From the NCBI GenBank assembly GCA_000437495.1, contig FR897799.1, positions 1-17,323 of the forward strand: DNA of 17,323 bases, given 5' to 3'. The notes under the pieces were generated by a model that saw nothing but the letters and a program-made list of their open reading frames with translations, was not told the DNA's origin and did no database searches. Below, in pieces: positions 8,085 through 15,668 of the stretch (position 1 is its first letter; each line of letters opens with the position of its first letter). The position numbers and the translations under genes are program-made. This DNA comes from Prevotella sp. CAG:485 (lineage in GTDB: Bacteria > Bacteroidota > Bacteroidia > Bacteroidales > Muribaculaceae).

Positions 8085-9776
8085 TCAAATCATACAGAGT
8101 ACAAGAATCTGAGCCACTATCACGCGCATAAACATGGTCAGCGGATAGACGGTGGAATAGCTTACTGACGGAGCGTCGTTGTTGGCTATCTTATTGCCGT
8201 ATGCTAAGGCAGGGGGGTCGGTATAGCTGCCGGCCATAAGACCCATGATGTTGAGGAAATTGGTCTTATTGCGTTTGCGCGCTATGAAGCCCACAATCAG
8301 CAGCGGAATCATGGTTATCAGTACGCCATAGAGTACCCACCAGGCGCCCTGTGTGCTGAAGACCGTTTGGGCAAAGTCCTTTCCGGCCGCTATTCCCACT
8401 GACGCAAGGAACAGGCAGATGCCTATTTCGCGCAGCAGCAGATTGGCCGATGTGGAGGTGTAGGTAACCAAATGTATCTTATAGCCGTAAGCGCTGAGGA
8501 GAATGGCCACAACCAACGGACCGCCGGCCAGGCCTAATTTCATCGGCACTGACATGCCCGGGAACTGCAACGGTATCGAGCCAACCAAAATGCCCAGGAA
8601 AATGCCAATGAACATGGTTATGAGGTTCGGCTCGTTGAGGCGGCGCATGGAGTTGCCTAATTGGCTGGCAAGTCGCTCAATATCAGGCAACTGACCTACA
8701 ACGGTCAGACGGTCGCCGAGCTGCAGATGCAGGTTTGGCGAGGCCAACAGATCCACGCCGGCACGGTTGACGCGAGTGGCATTCAGCGCATAACCTTTGC
8801 GCAGATGCAGACTGCCTAATTTGGTGCCGTTGAACTCAGGCTTTGTTATCAGGATGCGGCGGCTGACTACCGGTGAGTCTTTGCGCTCCCATTTCTTCTC
8901 TACCTTCGGGCCAATGAAGCGAGTGAAGACCTCCTCGTCCTGTACGGAGCAGACAATCAGCACAAGGTCATTCAGCTCAAGAGCCTCATCGGCTGTGGGT
9001 ATCAGCACTTCGCCGTCAGGCCTCTCAATGCGGCTGAATACGAAGTTGCAGGTTATCACCGTGTGCAGCTTCTTCAGTGTGAGGCCGCATATCAGGTCGT
9101 TGGTGACGCGCACCGTGAGCATGTGAGGCTGCAGCTGACTGCTGTGCTGCTCTTCCTCTATCTCCTCTATCTCCTTGTCGGTGTTTATCCTGAAAACCTT
9201 CTTTATAATCAGCATCGACACTATGATGCCCACCACGCCGAGCGGATAAGCGGCCGCATAGCCTAACGACATCTCCTGCGACACGTTGTAGGCGTCGGGC
9301 TGCACCTGAAGCACTGTCTGCTGAGCCGCACCGAGTCCCGGTGTGTTGGTAACAGCACCGCTCATGATGCCCACCATTTCCATGAAGTTGGTTTCCCCTT
9401 CTGCGCCCCCTTGCACAAAGTAAATCACCAGCATTACGCCCACATTGATGGCTATGCCGAGCATGGCTAAGAGATTCAGACTGATGCCTCCCTCTTTAAA
9501 CGACGAGAAGAAGCCGGGACCAACCTGCATACCTATGGAAAAAATGAAGAGTATGAGGCCGAACTCACGCAGAAAATGCAGCGTATCGGTCTGTACGGTA
9601 TATCCGAAATGGCCCATGAATATTCCCACGAAGAGAACAAAAGTTACTCCTAATGAGATGCCGAAAATTTTTACTTTGCCGAGCCATATTCCGGCAAAGA
9701 TTACCAAGGAATAGAGTAGTACCGAGCTGGCAAGAGAAATATTTCCCGGTTTAAGCAGTTCAATGAGCCAATCCAT
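8085..9776 (-). CDS. Putative transporter of the YidE/AspT (aspartate:alanine exchanger) family with two RCK_C domains
   Basis: An inner-membrane transporter whose substrate I cannot tell; AspT of this family exchanges aspartate for alanine, but most members are uncharacterised. The 563 residues show the family's duplicated plan. Membrane segments fill residues 14-120 and 170-192. Two RCK_C (TrkA-C) cytoplasmic domains lie at about 217-290 and 304-376. A second membrane half spans 385-563. The two halves carry related motifs, GIMSGAVTNTPGLGAA (137-152) and GLMAGSYTDPPALAYGN (512-528), as expected from internal duplication. Length is normal for the family, and the ATG start is preceded by a TACCTTTG promoter element. 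An acidic EIEEIEEEQ stretch (202-210) precedes the first RCK_C domain. The gene converges on the AraC regulator gene with only 3 bases between stop codons and no clear terminator. Confidence 0.9.
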   Translation of the reverse strand: MDWLIELLKPGNISLASSVLLYSLVIFAGIWLGKVKIFGISLGVTFVLFVGIFMGHFGYTVQTDTLHFLREFGLILFIFSIGMQVGPGFFSSFKEGGISLNLLAMLGIAINVGVMLVIYFVQGGAEGETNFMEMVGIMSGAVTNTPGLGAAQQTVLQVQPDAYNVSQEMSLGYAAAYPLGVVGIIVSMLIIKKVFRINTDKEIEEIEEEQHSSQLQPHMLTVRVTNDLICGLTLKKLHTVITCNFVFSRIERPDGEVLIPTADEALELNDLVLIVCSVQDEEVFTRFIGPKVEKKWERKDSPVVSRRILITKPEFNGTKLGSLHLRKGYALNATRVNRAGVDLLASPNLHLQLGDRLTVVGQLPDIERLASQLGNSMRRLNEPNLITMFIGIFLGILVGSIPLQFPGMSVPMKLGLAGGPLVVAILLSAYGYKIHLVTYTSTSANLLLREIGICLFLASVGIAAGKDFAQTVFSTQGAWWVLYGVLITMIPLLIVGFIARKRNKTNFLNIMGLMAGSYTDPPALAYGNKIANNDAPSVSYSTVYPLTMFMRVIVAQILVLCMI

Positions 9777-9813
9777 TATCCTGATTTTTGTTGAATGTGG
9801 TCTAAATTTTGCG

Positions 9814-9821
9814 CAAAGGTA
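9814..9821 (-). promoter_or_regulatory. Promoter -7 element of the YidE/AspT-type transporter gene
   Basis: On the minus strand this reads TACCTTTG, an exact match to the Bacteroidetes -7 consensus TAnnTTTG, about 38 bases before the ATG at 9776. I see no clean TTTG at the -33 distance, so only this element is called. Confidence 0.6.
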
Positions 9822-9883
9822 CTAAAAATTATGCAGATACTAAAAATGCTTCCCCGACACCCGGTCGGAATCACTGTGCGGCA

Positions 9884-9916
9884 CAAAAATTGAGGCCTTG
9901 TTTGAGCAAAGCCTCA
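9884..9916 (-). terminator. Rho-independent terminator after the M23 peptidase gene
   Basis: Read on the minus strand, TGAGGCTTTG and CAAGGCCTCA form a 10-bp stem with one mismatch around a 6-base loop, followed by ATTTTTG. It begins about 20 bases after the peptidase stop and lies before the transporter promoter, so it ends the ndk-peptidase transcript. Confidence 0.8.
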
Positions 9917-9936
9917 TTTGTGGTTTTTCTGTCCGC

Positions 9937-10869
9937 TTACCTAATCTTCAACACCTGACCCGGCTTGAGCACCGAGTTTGTGGTGAGATTGTTGAGCTGC
10001 ATCAAACGGGTGCGCGACAGGCCGTTGCTCATGGCTATTGACGTTATGGTGTCGCCGGTGCGAACGGTGTATGTGTCGGCTTTTGACGTTGCGGGCTTAT
10101 AAGTTGTGTTTGTCGACTCTTCGGCAGGAGCGGCCGAGGCGTAGTTGCGGGCCTGTGTGTAAGTCTTCTTGCTGAAGGTGTAATAGTCGCTGTGGGTGGT
10201 TTTGTTGGCGAAGTCGAAAATAGCCGCCGGGTTGATGGCATAGCCCATGAAGCGTGTCTCGAAATGCAGATGCGGACCTGTGGAGCGGCCTGTGCTGCCG
10301 CCAAGACCGATGGGCTGTCCGGCTTTCACCGTCTGACCCTCTTTGACCAGCGCGCGGTTCATGTGGCCGTAGATGGTCTCGAGTTTGTTGGGATGGCGGA
10401 TGATGAGGTAATTGCCAAACCCGCGGGCCTCATATTTGCTCACCCTCACTTTGCCGTCGAAAGCAGCGTAGATGGTGTCGTTGGGGCGCAGATGCAAGTC
10501 GATGCCTTTGTGCATACGTCCGAATTTGGCGCGGTAGCCGTAGTTCGACGTTACGCCGCCGGGAACAGGCATACAGTAGCCGCGAACGTCGATAACGGCG
10601 CGCTCGGGAACCTGGCTCTCGGAAAACGGATTCACACGGTTGGAGTTCCATCCTTCCATGGATATTTCAATGGCTTGCTCCGTCGTTTCCACAACGTTGG
10701 GCAAGATGTTACCCTCGAGCAGGCGTACGCGGTCTTTGGAATTGGCTCGCGAGGCCATTAAGGCCTGATGGTTTGCCCTGTGTGCCGACGGCTGCTGAGC
10801 CTGTATTGCCGGCATACAGCCAAGGGCAAATATGCTGAGGGCGATGATACTTCTTTTTACTAATTTCAT
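9937..10869 (-). CDS. Secreted M23-family metallopeptidase with C-terminal LysM domain
   Basis: A probable periplasmic or envelope zinc endopeptidase acting on peptidoglycan cross-bridges, or a degenerate partner that activates amidases. Residues 1-24 form a signal peptide (basic start, IIALSIFALGCMPA core, likely cut after AIQA). The M23 (LytM/peptidase M23) domain lies at about 100-215 and keeps the zinc and catalytic positions: H120 and D124 in MHKGIDLH, H169 in YGHM, and H200 and H202 in GPHLHFE. It should therefore be active. A Ser/Thr/Ala-rich linker (225-264) leads to one LysM domain at 266-310 (YTVRTGDTITSIA...LKPGQVLKIR), which binds glycan chains. The start is the ATG before the signal peptide. 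It lies 49 bases after ndk on the same strand with no obvious promoter or terminator between, so co-transcription is likely. Confidence 0.93.
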   Translation of the reverse strand: MKLVKRSIIALSIFALGCMPAIQAQQPSAHRANHQALMASRANSKDRVRLLEGNILPNVVETTEQAIEISMEGWNSNRVNPFSESQVPERAVIDVRGYCMPVPGGVTSNYGYRAKFGRMHKGIDLHLRPNDTIYAAFDGKVRVSKYEARGFGNYLIIRHPNKLETIYGHMNRALVKEGQTVKAGQPIGLGGSTGRSTGPHLHFETRFMGYAINPAAIFDFANKTTHSDYYTFSKKTYTQARNYASAAPAEESTNTTYKPATSKADTYTVRTGDTITSIAMSNGLSRTRLMQLNNLTTNSVLKPGQVLKIR

Positions 10870-10918
10870 GTGAGGTGAGTGTGTCGTTTCATTCAGATGT
10901 TTCGGTCAGCGGCTTCCC

Positions 10919-11383
10919 TTATTTTATTTCTCCGTTGCCGTAGAGATAGCTTATCTGAGCCGGAGTCCAGGCGAAAATCTCTTCAGGCTTGAAGAATCGG
11001 CGAAGTTCAATTTCCGCATTCTCAACCGAGTCTGAGGCATGCACAATGTTTGCCTGATTGCTCATGCAGAAATCGCCGCGCAACGTTCCCGGCAGAGCCT
11101 GACGGCCGTTTGTTACGCCGGTCATTGCCCGGAAAACGCTGACCGCTTCCACGCCGCTGATGCAGATAACAACCACCGGCGTCGCTGTCATGGATTTGAC
11201 AATCTCCGGGAAGAAAGGTTTATCCACCAGATGAGAATAATGCTCGCGAAGGATGGCCTCGTCGAGCTGCATCATCTTCATGCCGCTTATTATCAGTCCT
11301 TTTTTTTCTATGCGCGAAATGATTTCGCCCATTAAGAATCTGCCGACTGCCGACGGCTTCAGGATGCATAACGTCTTCTCCAT
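10919..11383 (-). CDS. ndk: Nucleoside diphosphate kinase
   Basis: A cytoplasmic enzyme that transfers the gamma phosphate of ATP to nucleoside diphosphates through a phosphohistidine, balancing NTP and dNTP pools. The 154 residues span the full family. Recognisable elements are TLCILKPSAV (4-13) with the active-site Lys at 9, PFF at 56-58, the GTLRGDF stretch (99-105) with the phosphate-binding Arg at 102, and the catalytic His115 in NIVHASDS. The C-terminal FFKPEEIFAW is also typical. The ATG at 11383 is the only sensible start, and a promoter sits about 40 bases upstream. It is followed by the M23 peptidase gene, which has no known functional link. Confidence 0.97.
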   Translation of the reverse strand: MEKTLCILKPSAVGRFLMGEIISRIEKKGLIISGMKMMQLDEAILREHYSHLVDKPFFPEIVKSMTATPVVVICISGVEAVSVFRAMTGVTNGRQALPGTLRGDFCMSNQANIVHASDSVENAEIELRRFFKPEEIFAWTPAQISYLYGNGEIK

Positions 11384-11423
11384 CTGAATGTTAATTTTTT
11401 TTAGATTTTGTGTGCTTACAGTT

Positions 11424-11455
11424 CAAAGATAATAATTATTCCTCCTGCGGCCAAA
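11424..11455 (-). promoter_or_regulatory. Bacteroidetes-type promoter of ndk
   Basis: On the minus strand, TTTG (11452-11455) and TATCTTTG (11424-11431) are separated by 20 bases, matching the -33 and -7 elements exactly. Transcription would start near 11418, giving a leader of about 35 bases before the ndk ATG. Confidence 0.8.
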
Positions 11456-11478
11456 TATATTTGCCCCAAAATTCGCCC

Positions 11479-11503
11479 GTTTGGCAATATGCTTTTGCCA
11501 AAC
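11479..11503. repeat. Inverted repeat upstream of the ndk promoter
   Basis: GTTTGGCAA (11479-11487) and TTGCCAAAC (11495-11503) are perfect 9-base inverted arms around a 7-base spacer. No T-run follows on either strand, so it looks more like a protein-binding site than a terminator. It lies 24 bases upstream of the ndk -33 element. Confidence 0.6.
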
Positions 11504-11571
11504 TTAAGCTAACTCGCTGATTAATAAGGGTTTACAGATTTTGTGAACAATGAGGCCTCCATTTTTACCCT

Positions 11572-11598
11572 TTGCACACTCAATCGGCGTTTGTGCAA
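11572..11598. repeat. Second inverted repeat in the ndk-channel intergenic region
   Basis: TTGCACA (11572-11578) and TGTGCAA (11592-11598) are perfect 7-base inverted arms with a 13-base spacer. No T-run follows. It could be an operator; chance is also possible in AT-rich DNA. Confidence 0.4.
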
Positions 11599-11777
11599 TC
11601 TCAATGGTTAAATTTTGTTAACGCAAAGTGAGGTGCCTGATTGATAATTACTTAGCTGATTTTGCCCGATGACTCCGCTTTCAAAATGGACGTTTGGCGT
11701 TTTGTTCAAGAACATATTTTAAGTGAAATTTGTAATTAATATGGCAGAGCTAAAATTTCTTCTCGCCCCATGTTACA

Positions 11778-13328
11778 ATGAATCTCATAGCCTTGATACT
11801 TGCGGCAAAAGCAGCTGCAACTACACCCGATGATGACTTCTCGCGTCAGCTGGAAAGTAATCTTCTGCCCGACACTCACGGGCATGGTCTGGTCCATTCA
11901 CTCTCGCGCTGGGCATACGATATCCTTGACCTCTTCGGGCTGCAGCATAATCCCGATTTGGCCATCTTTCTATATTCCGTAATAGTGCTTGTCATCGCCA
12001 TCGCCATTGGCCTTGCCTTCCGCTGGGTTCTGCTCACCATTACCCGCATTGTAATGTCGCATTACAAATCGAGCTTCGTCACGGTGCTCAACAAAAGCCA
12101 CTTCCTGACGCGCATCACGGCGCTGATTCCGCCATTGGCTTATATGATATTCCTGCATCTCACATACGCTCAGGAGGCGCACCTGTCGCTCGTTCTCACC
12201 AAGCTTACCTGCATCTATATCATCTTTGTCAGCATCAGGGCGGCAACGAGTTTTGTAAATGTGGTATGGTCATATTTCGATGCCCGGCAAAACAAACGCA
12301 AGCTGCCGCTGAAGAGCATTGCTCAGCTCCTCAACGGCCTCTTATGGCTTATCGGAGTCATAATTGCCATAGCCCTTTTGGTGAACAAATCGCCTGCTAC
12401 GCTGCTTGCCGGATTGGGTGCCTTTGCCGCCGTGTTGATGTTGGTGTTCAAGGACAGTATTCTTGGCGTTGTGGCCAGTGTGCAGCTCAGCGAGGAGGAT
12501 GCCCTGCATGTGGGCGACTGGATTAAGGTGCATGGCACGGAAGCCAACGGCACGGTGACGGAGGTAAATCTCTCGTCGGTAAAGGTGCTTAACTGGGATA
12601 ACACCACAACCATGCTGCCGCCGTATTCCCTTATCAGCGGGTCTTTTACCAACTACAGAAGTATGCAGCAGAGCAACGCAAGGCGCATTTACCGCTGCTA
12701 TAACATTGACTGCGACAGTGTACGTCAGCTCTCGGAGGCAGAGCTCGACCGCTACCGCTCCATCCCCTTTATGTCTGAGTGGATTGACGCCCAGCTGAAA
12801 CAGAAGGACAAAGGCCTGTTAGCCGGCGACCAGTCGTTGGCTTACGGGTCGATAGAAACGAACCTCGGTCTGCTGCGCGCCTACCTCAAAATGTACCTTG
12901 ACGCCAATCCCGACATTGACCACAATTCCCTGTGTATGATAAGCACTCAGCAACAGACAGCCAACGGCATACCCCTCTATCTCTATTGCTTCACGGCAAC
13001 CAGCGCCTGGGCGCAGTATGAAGCCATCCAGGCCTCCGTTTTTGAACACGTAGCAGCCATACTGCAACGCTTCGACCTCTGCGCCTTCGAGGCTTCGTCA
13101 GGCCGCGACACCATTGCCGAAGGCTATCTCAGCGCCGGTCATCCCGAGTCTGACCTCTTCGGCGCCCCCGAACCCTTCTTCTACCGCGAGCTCAACGACC
13201 AACGTCAGAAGCCTCTGGATGTGAACGCCGATACTGCTTCGGCGCCTCATCCGGAGGCTTCCGCTGATTCTTCTAATGCTTCGGCCGCATCGGCATCCGA
13301 CTCATCCGCGGGTTCTTCCGCCAAATAA
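11778..13328 (+). CDS. MscS-family mechanosensitive ion channel (YbdG-like)
   Basis: An inner-membrane channel that opens under membrane tension to release solutes during osmotic downshock. Membrane segments lie near residues 61-90, 112-130, 138-160 and 181-201. The pore helix follows at 206-236 (PATLLAGLGAFAAVLMLVF, then GVVASVQL), with the small-residue packing typical of MscS TM3. The cytoplasmic beta domain begins VGDWIKVHGTEANGTVTEV (245-263), followed by LPPYSLISGSFTNYRSM. The long insert and the extended C-terminal alpha/beta domain fit the YbdG/MscM branch better than classic MscS. The last 30 or so residues (about 485-516) are a low-complexity Ser/Ala/Asp tail. The ATG at 11778 is the first in a clean frame. 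No close promoter is evident. Its stop is 2 bases from the stop of the convergent TPR gene. Confidence 0.93.
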   Translation: MNLIALILAAKAAATTPDDDFSRQLESNLLPDTHGHGLVHSLSRWAYDILDLFGLQHNPDLAIFLYSVIVLVIAIAIGLAFRWVLLTITRIVMSHYKSSFVTVLNKSHFLTRITALIPPLAYMIFLHLTYAQEAHLSLVLTKLTCIYIIFVSIRAATSFVNVVWSYFDARQNKRKLPLKSIAQLLNGLLWLIGVIIAIALLVNKSPATLLAGLGAFAAVLMLVFKDSILGVVASVQLSEEDALHVGDWIKVHGTEANGTVTEVNLSSVKVLNWDNTTTMLPPYSLISGSFTNYRSMQQSNARRIYRCYNIDCDSVRQLSEAELDRYRSIPFMSEWIDAQLKQKDKGLLAGDQSLAYGSIETNLGLLRAYLKMYLDANPDIDHNSLCMISTQQQTANGIPLYLYCFTATSAWAQYEAIQASVFEHVAAILQRFDLCAFEASSGRDTIAEGYLSAGHPESDLFGAPEPFFYRELNDQRQKPLDVNADTASAPHPEASADSSNASAASASDSSAGSSAK

Positions 13329-13330
13329 AG

Positions 13331-14833
13331 TTACGGACGCAGAGTGAGCGGGCCTGTGGCTGTGTTGAGCAGGAAGATATTCTCGAATCCTAAGTCGCGA
13401 GCCTGCTTAGCCAGCGCGGCTGCCCTCTCCTTATCGCCCGAGTTGGCATACGCCACGGCTGCCCAGTAACAGTTTTCGCCGTCGGGTATCTTCATCATCT
13501 CGCGCAGCGTGGCATCGCCGTCAAGCGTCTTGCCGCTCTTTATCTGAGCCAGGCCTTTAAGAGCCTTTTCTGCCGTTGTCTGCGGCATTACGCTTGCTGC
13601 CCGGTTGTAATAGATGCCGCCTTTGTTATCCTTCAGCATATCGTGAAGCAGACCGCTGAGCGTCAGCGCATAGATATTCTCCGGGTCTTTGTCAAGAATC
13701 TTTGCAAGGGGCACAAGAGCCTCGCCGTAATTGTTGAGACCTATCAGAGCCAAAGCCTCTTCTGTGAGAGCGTCGGCGTCATCGGCATTTAACTCCTGAG
13801 CATTGCGAGCCGTTTTCAGAGCCTCTGCATAATTACCTGTGGAACGCTGGGCACGCGCCTTAACAGCCATGAAATGAGCCTTCGGACTCACTGCAATGGC
13901 ACGCGATACATAGTCGATGGCTTCCGAGCCACGACCCTGAGCCACAAGACACTCGGCAAGGAGGTTATAGACACCCGGCTGTCGGCCCTGTTCATGTGTC
14001 AGCACTGAGTTGAGAGCCGACGAGGCATCGGCATAATGACCGCTCTGGAAGGCCACATTGCCCATCAGCAGCGGCATTGCAACCGAATTGGCTGCTTTTT
14101 TCTGAGCCTCGGCTATGGCATTCTTCACAGCCGGGTAATTCTTGGCCGAAAGGGCAAAGAGCGACTCCAACGGCATCGACTGGCCGTCGGACAAGGCAAT
14201 GGCGCGCAGATAGTTGAAAGCGGCCTGCTGAGGCTGTCCAAGCTGCTGCAGCATATCGCCGATGCTCTGGTAAGTTGTCCAGAGTGAGGAGTTGAGCTCT
14301 TCGGCGCGCTTCATCTTGTTCATGGCATCCTCATACTTGCCCTGAGCCACGTCCACGCGGGCCAGACCTAACATGGCTTCCGGTGAGCGGCTCTGAACAC
14401 GCTGCATGGCTGTGAAAGCAGCGCGAGCGCCTTCCGGGTCGCCGGCAAGGAGACAGAATTCGCCAAGCCTGTAGTTCAGCTCATAGCTCCCCGGCTGATA
14501 TTCCAGCGCATGACGGGTGGCCGAAACGGCGTCGGCATAATTTTTCTGCATGGCATAAATGCTGCCCTGCAATTCATACTCTTTGGCCTTCAGCTCCTTT
14601 TCATTCTCCGGAGTGATGCGCAGCGCGCGGTCAACATCGTCGAGAGCCTGAGAGTACTGCTCAAGCTGATAATATTGCATGGCACGCTCATAGAGAGTAT
14701 TATAATCGCCTGGGTCTTCAGAGAGCATTTTATCGTAGGCGTTTAGCACAGCCTGCGTAATAGGGTCTATGGGTTTTGCCTGCATGGTGAGGCAGACAAA
14801 CATGAGTGATGCAAAAAATATTATTTTCTTCAT
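13331..14833 (-). CDS. Secreted tetratricopeptide-repeat protein
   Basis: A 500-residue periplasmic or envelope protein with no enzyme domain visible. Residues 1-19 are a signal peptide (MKKIIFFASLMFVCLTMQA). The remainder, about 35-480, is a chain of TPR-like helical pairs, recognisable from repeated A..Y.....A......AL...P patterns such as YSQALDDVDRALRITPENE, YADAVSATRHALEYQPGSYE and YAEALKTARNAQELNADD. TPR arrays normally act as protein-protein scaffolds. It starts 7 bases after the kdsA stop, so it is translated from the same message as kdsA and rsmE. That placement hints at an envelope-related role but does not show one. The first ATG before the signal peptide is the clear start. Confidence 0.9.
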   Translation of the reverse strand: MKKIIFFASLMFVCLTMQAKPIDPITQAVLNAYDKMLSEDPGDYNTLYERAMQYYQLEQYSQALDDVDRALRITPENEKELKAKEYELQGSIYAMQKNYADAVSATRHALEYQPGSYELNYRLGEFCLLAGDPEGARAAFTAMQRVQSRSPEAMLGLARVDVAQGKYEDAMNKMKRAEELNSSLWTTYQSIGDMLQQLGQPQQAAFNYLRAIALSDGQSMPLESLFALSAKNYPAVKNAIAEAQKKAANSVAMPLLMGNVAFQSGHYADASSALNSVLTHEQGRQPGVYNLLAECLVAQGRGSEAIDYVSRAIAVSPKAHFMAVKARAQRSTGNYAEALKTARNAQELNADDADALTEEALALIGLNNYGEALVPLAKILDKDPENIYALTLSGLLHDMLKDNKGGIYYNRAASVMPQTTAEKALKGLAQIKSGKTLDGDATLREMMKIPDGENCYWAAVAYANSGDKERAAALAKQARDLGFENIFLLNTATGPLTLRP

Positions 14834-14840
14834 AGTTGTA

Positions 14841-15656
14841 TTAAAGTGCCATTCTCAGGCGTGTGAGAGTGGATAAAAGATTATCAGCTTGATTCAGAGG
14901 AAGCATATTGGCTCCGTCGCTTTTGGCTTCCGAGGGGTTGCGGTGCGTCTCCATAAAGATGCCGTCAGCTCCGGCGGCTATTGCCGCTTTGGCAATGGTG
15001 GAAATCAGTTGCGGTTTGCCGCCCGTTACGCCGCTTGCGCTGTTGGGCTGCTGCAGCGAGTGGGTGATGTCCATTATCACCGGGCAATGACAGCTCTGAC
15101 GCATCTCCGGGATGCCGCGCATATCCACCACCAAATCGCCGTAGCCGAACGTGGTGCCACGTTCCGTAACAGCTACCTGATTATTGCCACGGCTGCGCAC
15201 CTTCTCCACTGCAAACTGCATGCTCGAAGGCGACAGGAACTGACCCTTCTTTACGTTCACAAACTTGCCCGTTTCGGCGGCTGCCAACAGCAGGTCGGTC
15301 TGACGGCACAGAAAGGCCGGAATCTGAAGCATATCTACATATTCGGCTGCCATGGCGGCTTCCTGAGGCAGGTGAATATCCGTAACCACAGGTATATCGA
15401 ACGTCTCACCAACCTTGCGGAGTATACGCAGAGCTTTCTCGTCGCCTATGCCCTGAAAAGAATCGAGGCGCGAGCGATTGGCTTTGCGGTATGACCCTTT
15501 GAAAACACAAGGGATGTTGAGGCGGGTGCATATCTTAAGCATCTCTTCGGCTATGTCGAGGGCCATTTCTTCGCCCTCAATGACGCAAGGACCGGCCAAA
15601 AGGAAGAAATTGCCGGTAGGTGAAGAGGTGATGTATGAGTTGAGGTTGTTTTTCAT
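14841..15656 (-). CDS. kdsA: 3-deoxy-8-phosphooctulonate (Kdo-8-P) synthase
   Basis: A cytoplasmic enzyme that condenses phosphoenolpyruvate with D-arabinose 5-phosphate to make Kdo-8-phosphate, the precursor of the Kdo of lipid A-core. Numbered from the ATG at 15656, the 271 residues include LLAGPCVIEG (19-28), FKGSYRKANRS (52-62), TDIH (92-95), NVKKGQFLSP (134-143), the ERGTTFGYGDLVVDMRGIPE stretch (165-184), DITHSLQQPN (196-205) and METHRNP (235-241). Cys24, His199, Glu236 and Asp247 correspond to the metal ligands of the metal-dependent class, so this is probably a class II enzyme; the non-metallo E. coli type has Asn at the Cys position. A TTG two codons upstream (15662) is possible but less likely. 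It sits 12 bases after rsmE and 7 before the TPR gene. Confidence 0.97.
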   Translation of the reverse strand: MKNNLNSYITSSPTGNFFLLAGPCVIEGEEMALDIAEEMLKICTRLNIPCVFKGSYRKANRSRLDSFQGIGDEKALRILRKVGETFDIPVVTDIHLPQEAAMAAEYVDMLQIPAFLCRQTDLLLAAAETGKFVNVKKGQFLSPSSMQFAVEKVRSRGNNQVAVTERGTTFGYGDLVVDMRGIPEMRQSCHCPVIMDITHSLQQPNSASGVTGGKPQLISTIAKAAIAAGADGIFMETHRNPSEAKSDGANMLPLNQADNLLSTLTRLRMAL

Positions 15657-15668
15657 AATCAAGCATTG

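Larger units (their letters stand above)
11384..11777 (+). other. 394-base divergent intergenic region between ndk and the MscS-type channel gene
   Basis: The ndk promoter occupies the left end. The rest is AT-rich, and I see no gene in it. It holds two inverted repeats, annotated separately, and a small palindrome GTTAA...TTAAC near 11611-11626. No exact TAnnTTTG element was found on the plus strand; the nearest near-misses are TGATTTTG near 11657 and GAAATTTG near 11724. The start of the channel transcript is therefore not placed. Confidence 0.6.

Noticed and set aside
9853..9867. Small inverted repeat CCGAC...GTCGG between the transporter and peptidase genes
   Set aside because: Only a 5-bp stem with no T-run; the nearby 9884-9916 hairpin explains termination far better.
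11384..11777. Possible small RNA or riboswitch in the ndk-channel gap
   Set aside because: I could not recognise a known riboswitch core or a promoter-terminator pair on either strand; only short inverted repeats are visible.
14889..15494. 201-codon open frame on the plus strand
   Set aside because: It is antisense to kdsA, whose catalytic motifs are unambiguous.
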